DNA of 64,000 nt from Listeria immobilis (GTDB lineage Bacteria; Bacillota; Bacilli; Lactobacillales; Listeriaceae): positions 1 to 64,000 of the forward strand of contig NZ_JAASTZ010000005.1 of assembly GCF_014322765.1 (NCBI RefSeq), given 5' to 3'. Made by a program: the position numbers and the translations under genes. A model generated the notes under the pieces. That model did no database searches. It was not told the DNA's origin and was given only the letters and a program-made list of their open reading frames with translations. Positions 7,754 through 16,796 of the stretch are shown piece after piece; positions within the stretch are counted from its first letter, which is position 1; each line of letters begins with the position of its first letter.

Positions 7754-8101
7754 ATGAATGATCATCGAATTTTAAATGCATTAAGTTATTTTAGTATCTT
7801 TTTTGCTCCCATTATTGTCCCTGCATTAATTTGGATTTTTACTAAAACGGATGAAGTAGCTCACCATGCCAAAGTTGCTTTATTAACACATATTATCCCA
7901 ACTATTGCAGCGGTAATATGTTTCTCTAGTATTTTTATTACTTCATTTACTAACATAGGCATTTTAAGCAATCTATCCTTGATGGTTACTGCTGGCTTAT
8001 TCTTTATAACAATAATCGCAACACTTGGTTTATTTATTTTTAATATTGTTCGCGGCATCCAGATATTGGTAACAAAAACAGAAGAAGATGTTTGGATCTA
8101 A
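7754..8101 (+). CDS. DUF4870-like small membrane protein
   Basis: 115 residues from the ATG at 7754, with AAAGGTG upstream; a GTG at 7745 is possible but poorly spaced. About three hydrophobic helices, with the charged loop K-T-D-E-V-A-H-H-A-K after the first, match the DUF4870 (Tic20-like) pattern in which a polar loop carries H and K residues between helices. The role is unknown. It stands alone between the TetR gene and a convergent adhesin gene, sharing the terminator at 8103-8138. Confidence 0.7.
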   Translation: MNDHRILNALSYFSIFFAPIIVPALIWIFTKTDEVAHHAKVALLTHIIPTIAAVICFSSIFITSFTNIGILSNLSLMVTAGLFFITIIATLGLFIFNIVRGIQILVTKTEEDVWI

Positions 8102-8102
8102 T

Positions 8103-8138
8103 AAAAAAGCTATCCTAAAAAAATTTAGGATAGCTTTT
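8103..8138. terminator. Bidirectional terminator between the DUF4870 gene and the adhesin gene
   Basis: A stem of about 15 bp (AAAAGCTATCCTAAA and its complement) has A-tracts and T-tracts on both sides, so it can serve both convergent genes. Confidence 0.85.
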
Positions 8139-8143
8139 CCATT

Positions 8144-11100
8144 TTATCTATACGTTTTGTTTGTTCTTCTTAGTAAGAATAATGCGAGTACACTTACAAC
8201 CAATCCAGTGAAAATGATTTCATAAGGAAATTCATCTCCTGTGGAAGGAAGATTCTCAGTTTTTTCCACTTTCGCAGTAGGTTTATTCATTGGTTTTTCT
8301 GGGTTTACTGGATCAACTGGGTCTACTTTGATTGGTTGTTTCTCAATATCATAAACAAACGTGATTTTTTGCGGTGTTTCTTTGTATGCACCTATTTTAT
8401 TGGCAGCATCTTTTACAAGTTTGTAATTCTTAATTACTTTTGCCTCTATTTGATATTTCTTTCCAATAACACCTGTATGAATTTCTTGTTCTGCCAATTT
8501 ATTTCCTTTGGTATCAATAAATTCCACAGTGATTGTTCCACTAACCATTTTTTTCGTATTTGTTTTCGTTACTTGCAATGGAACTTGTTGATTAAAGGCG
8601 ATAGAAACATTGACTGGAACAGTATCGAGTTCATAGCCTTTTGGTGCTTTTGTCTCGATTAATTGGTAATCTCCAGGAGCTAAATCTGCTACTTCGATTT
8701 TACCATCTTTATCAGTTGTTAGATTTTCTAGAACTGTATTGTCTCCAGCTACTAATTTAAATGTTGCATCAGCAAGTGGGGCTTTTGTTTGACTATCTGT
8801 TTTAGTTAAAATAACCGTACCAGTAGTCATTGTATTTGTTTTCGTTACTTGTACTGTTTCCTGTTGATTAAACTCAATTGTGAAGGTAACTGGTGTAGCG
8901 TCTAGTTTGTAGCCAGTTGGCGCTTTTGTTTCTACAAATTGATAGTCGCCAGGGGCAAGATCAGCTACTTCGATTTTACCATCTTCGTCAGAAATTAGGC
9001 CGTCTTTCACTTTCGTTCCATCCGCCTGTTGTAGTTCAAATTCCGCTCCTGCTAATTTAGCTTCTGAAACGCTATCTTCTTTCGTTAAAACGACACTTCC
9101 TGTTGTTTGAGTATTTTCGACTACATAACTTGCGACTGAACCATCTGCTCCAACCGTTACTTCTTTTCCGTTTTTATATTCATCACTAATAATGTAGCCA
9201 ACTGGCGCTTCCGTTTCAACTAATTTATACTTTCCAGATTGAAGTCCATCAAACAAAATTTTTCCTTCTGAATTAGTTGTTCCTTCTTGTCCCGCTGTTT
9301 CACCATCAAGTGTATACAATTGGAATTTGGCACCTGCTAATTTTTTCGTGTTATCCGCTTGGTCTACTTTTGTAACTTCTAGTGAACCAACTGTTGCTAT
9401 TCCACTACCGCTACCAATCGTAAATGCAGGAGCAACAGATTTAGTTGCTGATTTATACATGGCTGGTAGCGAACCATAATCATTTGCTGCAGCAGTTGCC
9501 TGATTGGTAATGATTCCTGACATTAAACTAACTGTGCTATACGTTACTTTAATTGGCGCTGTTGCTTTATAATCCTTAAATTGGATCGTAAAATTAGCAT
9601 CTGTGTAGGTAATATCATAATATTTAGGATCAATAGTGTCACCTGTTGTACTATTTACTACTTTAAAACTACTTTTCAAAATTTGTGCGCCTGTAGCTCC
9701 AGTTGTTAGCGTGTCGATAATAGTTGGGTTTTCTACCGGACGACTTGGATCAATATTTGTAAGCTCTACAGTCCAGTTAACTTTATTTTCAAAAGCAGGA
9801 TCAATACTCCCAGACTTTAAAATAGCGCTATACACATGACTTGCATAGGTTTGGTAAGAGTAAGTTTTCTCATCTGTACCGTTATCGGAAACTTTTGCTG
9901 TATTTGTTACATATTTATAGAAATACCAATTATCATCTGGTTTAGTACTATATTTAACAAACACACGTGATGTATCCAAATTACCGAACTCTAAATGCAG
10001 TTTTTTACTTGTTGTTTCTACTTTAGTTGGATAGTTTTTGTCTCCAGATACAGCTAGCGTTCCTGTTGACTTTAAAGGAATAGCTAAATTTAATAGTTCC
10101 GAAGTTGAAGCGACATTACGATATTGCAATGATCCTTCCACATAAGATAATCCTGTTGGTATATCATCATCGAAAATCAAATTATCATATGCTTTTGACA
10201 TTGTGTTTAGAGAAACAATCCAATCAATATTTCCGGTTGTTGAATTATAAGACCCATATTTTCCACCATTTTTCATGATACTTGAGTCCGGAACTATGGA
10301 TGCACTAACTTCATCTACATACTTGATAATACCTCCATCATAGTAAGAAACAGATGCCTTATTATCGATAGTTTTAGTTACATCATTTAAATCTATATTT
10401 GTTACGATGTCCACAACAATTTTCTTATTAGTTACTTTATAATCTCCAATAAGTTGAATATAAAAACCTTTTGGTGTGGTGTCTTTATTAATTGTATAAT
10501 CTACACCTTCAGTTAGTAGTACACGGTCAGTATTATCTGTATAGGCAAATACATTATAACTTGCTAAGCTTTTTACACCTGTCGAAAATTCATCTGTAAT
10601 ATTTAGATTAGACATAGTGATTCTATCTGCATTAGCGGTAATTTTCCATGACATCGTATTATTAAAGTAATCAATACTTCCCGCTTCTTTTTTCAGTAAA
10701 TCAGGTTGAATAGCAATAGTAGCATCCGCAGATACACCATTTTCGTCTGTTATTTCATTTTTAATTTTACGATCACTAAAGTCTTTTATTTTAGTAGAAT
10801 AGGTAATTTGATACGCATTTGTATTTGTGTTTTTATAGGTTAAATTAAAGTTACCATTTGCCGAAATTGCTGATGTTGTCCAATCTGATGACGCATCAGC
10901 CGTCCCTATAATAGGTGCCCCCGTGCTTGTGTTAAATGTCACTTTTTTTATTTTAAGTGAATCAGCCACATATTCCACATCGTTATCTGCTAAAACATCT
11001 GTAAGTACTGTGGAAGGAGAGATTTCATCTTGGTCGTAGTTAAAATTGATTGTCCAGTCAATACTTTGAGTAGAACCGTTGTACGTTGCTCTTTTCTCTA

Positions 11101-12427
11101 TGTGCTTATAGTTGGTCATTGTTAAGTATACATAGGCAGAACGAGTAGAGAGAACACCAGAATCTCCAATAGTTTGCGCTTGTGTGGAAACATAAGATAG
11201 TGACGTATTTGGTTGGTTAATTGTGCGATCATAAGTTACTTGATACCCTTTACCGGCAAGCCCACCATTTAGAGTGATAGTTAATCCGGTTGATGCATAA
11301 GTTAATGTATAATCGGTACCTTCTGTTAGTTGCTTTTTCGTTCCAATAAACGTTCCACCAGCACTAACATCACTAGAATACACTTTTATGCTAGTTTGAT
11401 TGATTGTCGTTGTTCCGCCAGATGAGAAATCTGTTAGTTTTAACTCACCTTTTGCGTCTACTTCTTTAGTTAAATTAAATTTTGCATCAACGCTTATTTT
11501 AGTTGGGTTAACTACTCCCGGACTTGCATTCAGACTAACCGTTGTTGGATACGTAACTACAGGAACTACCTCAATTTGGTAAACAGTATCTTTTCCTGCT
11601 GTTTTAAAGACAACATCTTGTACAGTTTCTTCTGATGCCGTAAATACTTTAAAAGCAGTACTAATGCTAATATCATATTTCCCTTCTTGAATACCATCTT
11701 TTAAAAAGGTAATCGTTAATTCACGTGTAGTTACATCCAATGTCCACTCCGCTTCTGTCGATGGTAAAAAGTCTCCACTTAGATTTTTACTCCCAAAGTT
11801 AAAGGAATCTGGTAATACAGTAGTATATGTATCCCCCGCTTTATAATTTTTCCCGGTAAATCCAAAATGCATGTCTAAAACAACACCACTACCATTTTGT
11901 ATTCGATCAGAAGTTTTAATTTCAGCTCCATTTCCATCTTTTAGAGTTACTTCTTCAAAAATATTATCTGTTATCGCTGCTTTTAAATTATTGTTTGCAA
12001 CTGCTTTCTTCTCTGGTGCAATCGTTTGTTCTTCTTTTGTTGCTGTTGTTTCTTTGGCAGAAATAGATGTTACTACTTCTTCTTTATCAGTTAGGGTTAC
12101 GTTATACTCCTTTTCATCTAACGTATAACCTGGCGCTGCTGTTTTTTCTTTCACAACATAATCCCCAGCTGAAAGTGATTCTTCTGTACCGACCCCGTTT
12201 GTCTGTATAGAAAGTGTTTTGGTTTCTCCCGTAGCTTTATTTTTAATTTCGAAAGTTGAACCATTCACTTTTTCATTCGTATCTTTATCTTCTTTAGTTA
12301 TTTCCACACTTGCTTGGGCTGCGTCATCTTCTGTCATCGTTGCTAGAACAGGTGAAACATTTTGAAACACAAGTAATCCAATAACTGTTGCGATAAGTAT
12401 TTTTTTCCATTGAGTAATTTTTTTCAC
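8144..12427 (-). CDS. Large LPXTG-anchored surface adhesin with Cna_B/SpaA and MucBP-type modules
   Basis: 1427 residues from a GTG at 12427, which has GGAGG ten bases upstream; an earlier in-frame ATG at 12469 lacks one. A signal peptide (about 1-30) leads to a SpaA-like domain (about 40-120), then a long series of beta-rich adhesion repeats (about 150-1000). Three Cna_B/SpaA-like units follow (about 1015-1110, 1110-1200 and 1200-1290), each with a Y-x-x-x-E-T-x-A-P-x-G-Y motif whose Glu normally catalyses an isopeptide bond. A MucBP-like unit (about 1292-1365) and LPSTGDE, a hydrophobic helix and RRTNKTYR complete the sortase A signal. A role in attachment is inferred from the domains; the ligand is unknown. 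Confidence 0.9.
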   Translation of the reverse strand: MKKITQWKKILIATVIGLLVFQNVSPVLATMTEDDAAQASVEITKEDKDTNEKVNGSTFEIKNKATGETKTLSIQTNGVGTEESLSAGDYVVKEKTAAPGYTLDEKEYNVTLTDKEEVVTSISAKETTATKEEQTIAPEKKAVANNNLKAAITDNIFEEVTLKDGNGAEIKTSDRIQNGSGVVLDMHFGFTGKNYKAGDTYTTVLPDSFNFGSKNLSGDFLPSTEAEWTLDVTTRELTITFLKDGIQEGKYDISISTAFKVFTASEETVQDVVFKTAGKDTVYQIEVVPVVTYPTTVSLNASPGVVNPTKISVDAKFNLTKEVDAKGELKLTDFSSGGTTTINQTSIKVYSSDVSAGGTFIGTKKQLTEGTDYTLTYASTGLTITLNGGLAGKGYQVTYDRTINQPNTSLSYVSTQAQTIGDSGVLSTRSAYVYLTMTNYKHIEKRATYNGSTQSIDWTINFNYDQDEISPSTVLTDVLADNDVEYVADSLKIKKVTFNTSTGAPIIGTADASSDWTTSAISANGNFNLTYKNTNTNAYQITYSTKIKDFSDRKIKNEITDENGVSADATIAIQPDLLKKEAGSIDYFNNTMSWKITANADRITMSNLNITDEFSTGVKSLASYNVFAYTDNTDRVLLTEGVDYTINKDTTPKGFYIQLIGDYKVTNKKIVVDIVTNIDLNDVTKTIDNKASVSYYDGGIIKYVDEVSASIVPDSSIMKNGGKYGSYNSTTGNIDWIVSLNTMSKAYDNLIFDDDIPTGLSYVEGSLQYRNVASTSELLNLAIPLKSTGTLAVSGDKNYPTKVETTSKKLHLEFGNLDTSRVFVKYSTKPDDNWYFYKYVTNTAKVSDNGTDEKTYSYQTYASHVYSAILKSGSIDPAFENKVNWTVELTNIDPSRPVENPTIIDTLTTGATGAQILKSSFKVVNSTTGDTIDPKYYDITYTDANFTIQFKDYKATAPIKVTYSTVSLMSGIITNQATAAANDYGSLPAMYKSATKSVAPAFTIGSGSGIATVGSLEVTKVDQADNTKKLAGAKFQLYTLDGETAGQEGTTNSEGKILFDGLQSGKYKLVETEAPVGYIISDEYKNGKEVTVGADGSVASYVVENTQTTGSVVLTKEDSVSEAKLAGAEFELQQADGTKVKDGLISDEDGKIEVADLAPGDYQFVETKAPTGYKLDATPVTFTIEFNQQETVQVTKTNTMTTGTVILTKTDSQTKAPLADATFKLVAGDNTVLENLTTDKDGKIEVADLAPGDYQLIETKAPKGYELDTVPVNVSIAFNQQVPLQVTKTNTKKMVSGTITVEFIDTKGNKLAEQEIHTGVIGKKYQIEAKVIKNYKLVKDAANKIGAYKETPQKITFVYDIEKQPIKVDPVDPVNPEKPMNKPTAKVEKTENLPSTGDEFPYEIIFTGLVVSVLALFLLRRTNKTYR
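8545..9100 (-). repeat. Tandem pair of Cna_B-coding repeats in the adhesin gene
   Basis: Two adjacent units of about 275 bp encode near-duplicate modules: both contain DGKIEVADLAPGDYQ, then a Phe-Val or Leu-Ile pair, ETKAP and FNQQ. They share stretches such as GCTACTTCGATTTTACCATC. Such pairs can expand or contract by recombination. Confidence 0.75.
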
Positions 12428-12820
12428 AGTGCTTTCCTCCTTAAATACAAACTTTTCCTCATATAACATACTGAATTATATCAAGCGACAATCGCCAAAA
12501 ATGTTCTTTAAGAACCAAAAAACCGGTCGTTTGTGACATTTCAGTGAACAAAAAGCGTTTTTAATATGGGGAAATAAGCTATTTAAACAGGTGATTTACT
12601 TGATCCATTCATTTTAAAATATATAAAAATGGCTGTATACCAGTCATCAAACTAATAAACACTTCATTATTATTATTGTTAAAAGCATGAAATATTAGTT
12701 TGAATAAATATGTTTAAAATAAACATTTTTTGTCTCCAAGGAGGTAAATTACTCAAAATAAGGCTGTTTTTGACAATTTAGTGGACGAAATTGACTTTTA
12801 GAATGAAATATCATCCATTT
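12428..12820. other. Noncoding region between the adhesin gene and the sortase B operon
   Basis: The adhesin promoter probably uses an extended -10 (TGATATAAT on the minus strand, 12475-12483). A large inverted repeat lies at 12648-12702. A palindrome GTTCTTTAAGAAC sits at 12503-12515. AAGGAGG occurs on the plus strand near 12738 but no start codon follows it. I found no convincing coding sequence. Confidence 0.6.
12648..12702. repeat. Long imperfect hairpin in noncoding DNA
   Basis: CAAACTAATA at 12648-12657 is exactly complementary to TATTAGTTTG at 12693-12702. Inside, TTCAT and ATGAA pair again after small bulges. No T-run follows on either strand, so it is not a typical terminator for the sortase operon that ends at 12821. 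Confidence 0.55.
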
Positions 12821-13297
12821 TTAACGTATTCGAAGGGATTCACTTTCGATTAATACAGCACCATCAACTTCATTTCCAGCTTTTAATAATTCGGCTATCC
12901 GTTTTTTATCAATTTTTGGCTCTTGAAGTAAAAAGTATGGTTCTAATAAAGTTTTATTAGTGACCTCTACACTTGCTGGATTTTTTTGAATTTGGATTGT
13001 AAAGAGCGAACTTTTCAATTTTCTTATTTCTAATCGTTCCATTTCTGTTTGCAAATAATTTTTTAGCTTTACAGCATTATTTTCCAAGGCTTGTTTTCGT
13101 TTTAGTAATCGTTTGCTTTCTATGCCGACTATTTCAGCATCTGCCATCAATTCCTTAATTATTTTAGCAATATTTTCTGCTTTATCATGAAAACCATCAG
13201 TAATCGCATCAAGTGTATCCTCAAGCGCCTTGGTTTTATTTTCTTCTAAAAGTTCTTGCACACGTATATAATTCTCTGCTAGCTCATATAATTTCAT
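12821..13297 (-). CDS. Siphovirus Gp157-like protein at the end of the sortase B operon
   Basis: 158 residues from the ATG at 13297 (GAAAGGAAGG upstream). The sequence matches the Gp157 phage family: N-terminal MKLYELAENY, a long coiled coil (about 15-105) with many E, K and L, then F-T-I-Q-I-Q-K-N-P and a C-terminal helix with PKIDKKRIAELLKAG. Gp157 proteins are phage early-region proteins of poorly defined role. It is cytoplasmic, with no signal peptide, and follows srtB by 64 bp. No other phage gene is nearby, so it looks like a captured single gene. Its link with heme or sortase work is unknown. Confidence 0.75.
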   Translation of the reverse strand: MKLYELAENYIRVQELLEENKTKALEDTLDAITDGFHDKAENIAKIIKELMADAEIVGIESKRLLKRKQALENNAVKLKNYLQTEMERLEIRKLKSSLFTIQIQKNPASVEVTNKTLLEPYFLLQEPKIDKKRIAELLKAGNEVDGAVLIESESLRIR

Positions 13298-13361
13298 AAT
13301 ATCCTTCCTTTCTAAAAGAAGAAAAAGCACCAAAAAAAGCGTGTTAGGCTGTGGCACTTTC

Positions 13362-14102
13362 TCATTTTGCTATTAATTTCCCTTGAATAACCATTCGCCC
13401 TTTTTCATAATCTTTCGCAGTATCACAAGTAGAAAGCGTAATAATTCGGTCGTTTTCCGTTACTTCCACATTCAATTGATAGAGCGATTGTTGTTTTATT
13501 TTTTGCAAATATTGATCAAAATCAAGTTTGTTTGGAAATTCTGTTTCGATATAATAAAAATCCGTTGTCGTTTCATATACTGCAAAAATTTCTACTTGAT
13601 AATTTTGCAGTGCAGATTCATAAGAAAAAGTTGGATGTTTCGCTAAAAATTCTTTATCCAAGTATTTTCTTAAATCAGCAAACATCGAGCCATCTTTCAT
13701 ATTATGACCATAAATGATCGTATTTTTATCTAAAAATTCATTGGTATTTCGATAGTCTTTAAAAATACTTCCTGCTCTTGCTTGTTCATTTTTATAATTA
13801 TGCTGTAAATAATATTCATTATTGGTACTTTGTAAAATCGGATAATCTATTTCTGTTCCTGCTAAAGTAAGCCAGCCAGTCATATCTTTATTAAGTTTTT
13901 GCAATGACTTAAGCTCTTCTCTTACTTCACCGTTTACAGTTGTAGTTGTAAACGGTGAAGTATAAACCGCCTTTGCATCATCTAAAATAGTACGATTATG
14001 TTTATTTTCATATATTTCTAAACCAATTTTCCATCCTGAAAATAGAAAAATCGCTAAAACAAATAGTGTTATGCCTTTCCTTAAAAACGATTTCGCTTTC
14101 AT
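13362..14102 (-). CDS. srtB: Class B sortase
   Basis: 246 residues with an N-terminal membrane anchor (about 10-25). Catalytic residues are visible: His133 in YGHNM, Cys226 in TLSTCD and Arg236 in KGRMVI. SrtB cleaves NxxTx/NPxxx-type signals and attaches proteins to peptidoglycan. Its probable substrates are encoded upstream in the same operon: Hbp2 (NAKTS) and Hbp1 (NPKSS). It begins five bases after the hupC stop and so is co-transcribed with the heme importer, which fits iron-controlled anchoring. Confidence 0.93.
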   Translation of the reverse strand: MKAKSFLRKGITLFVLAIFLFSGWKIGLEIYENKHNRTILDDAKAVYTSPFTTTTVNGEVREELKSLQKLNKDMTGWLTLAGTEIDYPILQSTNNEYYLQHNYKNEQARAGSIFKDYRNTNEFLDKNTIIYGHNMKDGSMFADLRKYLDKEFLAKHPTFSYESALQNYQVEIFAVYETTTDFYYIETEFPNKLDFDQYLQKIKQQSLYQLNVEVTENDRIITLSTCDTAKDYEKGRMVIQGKLIAK

Positions 14103-14107
14103 ATAAA

Positions 14108-14887
14108 CTAAAACTCCCTTCGCCTTTTCGGAACAATATACTTACCAGTTTCTACATCGTTTAAAATAGTAGCATAAACACCATAAGTTTCCGCAATTAA
14201 TTCTGTTGTTAAAAGTGCTGTTGGTTGTCCCTTTGCAGTAACCTCACCATCTTTCATAACAATTAATTGGTCGCTATAAGTTAACGCTTGATTTAAATCA
14301 TGTAACACCATCACAATGGTCAAACCCGCCTCTTTATTTAAACGTTGAATTAACTCCAAAATTTCAAGTTGGTAGTACATATCAAGAAATGTCGTTGGTT
14401 CATCTAATAACAAAATGGGCGTTTCCTGAACTAATGCAGTAGCAATAAAAACTCGTTGCCGTTCACCTCCTGAAAGACTATCTACAAGTTTATCCGCCTT
14501 ATTAATTAACTCTGTCTGAATTAATGCAGATTGAACAGCTAAATCATCTTGCTCATTTCTAGTCATTCGCCAATTTTTATAGGGAAGCCTTCCAAAATAA
14601 AGCAGTTCACTTACTGTTATTTCACTTGGCAAAATATTATTTTGATGTACAATGGCAACATTTTGCGCAAAGTCTTTAGCTTTCCATTGAAAAATTGATT
14701 TTCCTTCTAATAAAACTTCTCCCACATCTGGTGAAAGTAGACGTGCGAGAATTTCTAACAAGGTCGATTTCCCGCTACCATTTGGACCAACAATTGTGTT
14801 AATTTTATTTTTCTGGATAGTAAATGAGACATCTTTTAAAATAGGTTCTGCAGAGTTATAGCCAAAACTAACGCCCTTTACTTCCAT
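14108..14887 (-). CDS. hupC: Heme/iron-siderophore ABC transporter ATPase
   Basis: About 259 residues from the ATG at 14887, which has AAAGGGTG seven bases upstream; a GTG at 14896 is the alternative. Walker A is GPNGSGKS (about 34-41), the signature is LSGGERQR, Walker B is ILLLDEP, and the switch histidine follows in VLHDLNQ. It belongs to the FecE/FhuC class, powers the HupG permease, and overlaps its 3' end by 20 bases. Partner genes identify the likely cargo as heme. Confidence 0.9.
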   Translation of the reverse strand: MEVKGVSFGYNSAEPILKDVSFTIQKNKINTIVGPNGSGKSTLLEILARLLSPDVGEVLLEGKSIFQWKAKDFAQNVAIVHQNNILPSEITVSELLYFGRLPYKNWRMTRNEQDDLAVQSALIQTELINKADKLVDSLSGGERQRVFIATALVQETPILLLDEPTTFLDMYYQLEILELIQRLNKEAGLTIVMVLHDLNQALTYSDQLIVMKDGEVTAKGQPTALLTTELIAETYGVYATILNDVETGKYIVPKRRREF

Positions 14888-15857
14888 AAAAATCACCCTT
14901 TCTCATTAAAAAGATTAAGAATGGTCCACCAATGATAAGCATAATTACTGAAGCAGGAATTTCCATTTGTTCAAATAATGTTCTACCCATTGTATCAGCT
15001 ACCAAAAGTAATAGCGCTCCGAATAAAATCGAAAACGGAACTAATATTTGATAATTCCCACCAACTAGCTTTCTAGCAATATGTGGCACGAGTAAACCAA
15101 CAAATGCAATAACACCCACGACTGCAGTTGTAATCGAAGCAAGTAAAACAGCAATAAGCGCAAGGAAGATTCTCGTCCGATTTACTGATACGCCAAATCC
15201 TCGAGCCATCTTATTTTCAAGTCCTAAAACATTGCACCATTTAGCAAGCACCCATGCGCAAATAAGGCCAACTCCCACATAAATAAATAATGTTTCTACA
15301 TCTGACCATTTTTTCATTGCCAAACTTGCTGCACTACTAGTGGAATTACTAGAAATAAGTGCCACCTGCGAAGAAAGTGCATCACTCAAGCCTGTAAATA
15401 CTGCATTAATCGCAATCCCAATAATAATAAACCGAAGCGGATTAAAATCAGAACGATAACTAAATAGAAATACTAAAAAACAAGCAAACGCTCCACCAAT
15501 AAAAGAAAAAAGTGGTAGCCAAAAATATAATTCCGGTAAAAATAAAATAACTACAAAGCTAAAAAATTTTGCTCCTGCAGAAATTCCAATTACTCCCGCA
15601 TCAGCAAGCGGATTACGCATCACAGCTTGAAGCAACAACCCTGAAACTGATAAAGCAGCTCCTGCAAGTAAGGCGATAATAATTCGCGGAAATCGCAAAT
15701 CAATAATTACATCTATCGCCTCATTCCCACCAGTAAATATTCCTTTTACAAACACTGGAAGAGTCATAGATAAACTTCCAGCTTGAATGGCCCAAAGTAA
15801 CGTCACAATTAATAGTACAGTCACTATTCCAAAATAACTTTTTTGTTTAATTGTCAT
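14868..15857 (-). CDS. hupG: Heme/iron-siderophore ABC transporter permease (FecCD family)
   Basis: 329 residues with about ten membrane helices. ATG at 15857 overlaps the hupD 3' end by 11 bases; an upstream in-frame ATG at 15896 lies inside hupD and has no ribosome binding site. FecCD features include LRFPRIIIALLAGAALSVSGLLLQ near 50-72 and GVIAFVGLLVPHIARKLVG near 250, the coupling region for the ATPase. It should form a homodimer with two HupC subunits and receive ligand from HupD. Confidence 0.9.
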   Translation of the reverse strand: MTIKQKSYFGIVTVLLIVTLLWAIQAGSLSMTLPVFVKGIFTGGNEAIDVIIDLRFPRIIIALLAGAALSVSGLLLQAVMRNPLADAGVIGISAGAKFFSFVVILFLPELYFWLPLFSFIGGAFACFLVFLFSYRSDFNPLRFIIIGIAINAVFTGLSDALSSQVALISSNSTSSAASLAMKKWSDVETLFIYVGVGLICAWVLAKWCNVLGLENKMARGFGVSVNRTRIFLALIAVLLASITTAVVGVIAFVGLLVPHIARKLVGGNYQILVPFSILFGALLLLVADTMGRTLFEQMEIPASVIMLIIGGPFLIFLMRKGDFYGSKGR

Positions 15858-16716
15858 ATAGCATCTTTTCCATTTCTTGAAGTGCAGCTGGTGCATTCAA
15901 ACTAGCAGTCATCCCAAATAAATTTTCATCTAAATCATAAACACGGTCATTTTTTACTGCATCAAAATGTTTCCAAATATCATTAGTTTTAAATTCCTCA
16001 TCAAACATTTTTACAACCTCTGTTGGCATTCCATGAGCTGCACGTAATATAATATCCGGACTAGCATTTTGTAAATATTCCGTATTAGATGCTAAATACT
16101 CCACTTTTTGATTAGTTATAATATTTTTCCCACCAGCAATTTTGACTAAATCGCCAATATACGCATGTTCCGTCACAACTAAATAACTTCCTGGTACACC
16201 CATTAAAATTAAAACAGATGGTTGTTCCTTTTTAGAAACACTTGTTTTCACCTGATTTATTTTAGCGCTTAAATCTTCATTTAACTTTAAGGCTTCCTTT
16301 TCTCGGTCAAATTGTTTACCAAGTTTATTAATCTCCATTTTCATCGAATCAATGCTCGTAAAGTCTAAAAAATCAGCTTGCAAATTCGCTCCAGCAAAAC
16401 CTGCTTTTAAATCAGCTTCTAATGTTTTTGTAGAAAGAACAATATCCGGCTTCAACATTCGAATAACCTCTAAATCAGGCCCCATTGGTGACCCAATTTC
16501 CTCCACTTGCGCATATCGCTCAGGTAACTTTTTCGCACTGGTGGGAACCCCGACGAGCGGTAAGTCTAGTTTATTCATAATTTCAGTAATCGCTACTGTA
16601 GTCGCAATAATTTTTGGTGATTTTTCTGTTTTTGAAAGTTGTTTTTTAGCAGTCTCCTCTTTACCACACCCTACTAATAAAAGCAGCAGCACACATATAA
16701 CCATCATCTTTTTCAC
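15847..16716 (-). CDS. hupD: Heme-binding lipoprotein of the Hup ABC transporter
   Basis: 289 residues from a GTG at 16716 with GGGGGAAA about ten bases upstream. A lipoprotein signal ends LLVGC with the lipidated Cys at residue 17. The rest is a cluster A-II/class III (FecB/BtuF type) solute-binding fold, with S-P-K-I-I-A-T-T-V-A-I-T-E at the start and I-G-S-P-M-G-P-D-L-E near 90. It would take heme from Hbp1 and Hbp2 at the wall and deliver it to HupG. An 80-bp gap with a hairpin separates it from hbp2. Confidence 0.9.
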   Translation of the reverse strand: MKKMMVICVLLLLLVGCGKEETAKKQLSKTEKSPKIIATTVAITEIMNKLDLPLVGVPTSAKKLPERYAQVEEIGSPMGPDLEVIRMLKPDIVLSTKTLEADLKAGFAGANLQADFLDFTSIDSMKMEINKLGKQFDREKEALKLNEDLSAKINQVKTSVSKKEQPSVLILMGVPGSYLVVTEHAYIGDLVKIAGGKNIITNQKVEYLASNTEYLQNASPDIILRAAHGMPTEVVKMFDEEFKTNDIWKHFDAVKNDRVYDLDENLFGMTASLNAPAALQEMEKMLYDN

Positions 16717-16742
16717 GTTTATTTCCCCCAGTTATAAAATAA

Positions 16743-16783
16743 AGCGAGCTAAGCAAAGAATCTCCTCCTCCACCTAACTCGCT
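16743..16783 (-). terminator. Hairpin between hbp2 and hupD, possible attenuator or processing site
   Basis: AGCGAG at 16743-16748 pairs with CTCGCT at 16778-16783, and the pairing continues with mismatches (CTAAG against CCTAA). No strong T-run follows. It could lower transcript level for the importer relative to the abundant hemophores. Confidence 0.45.
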
Positions 16784-16796
16784 ATTACCAGTCTTA

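Noticed and set aside
12503-12515. GTTCTTTAAGAAC palindrome as a regulator site
   Set aside because: Short A/T-rich palindromes are frequent in this genome and it has no second copy nearby.
12735-12780. AAGGAGG on the plus strand as the start of a small gene
   Set aside because: No ATG, GTG or TTG follows at usable distance with an open frame.
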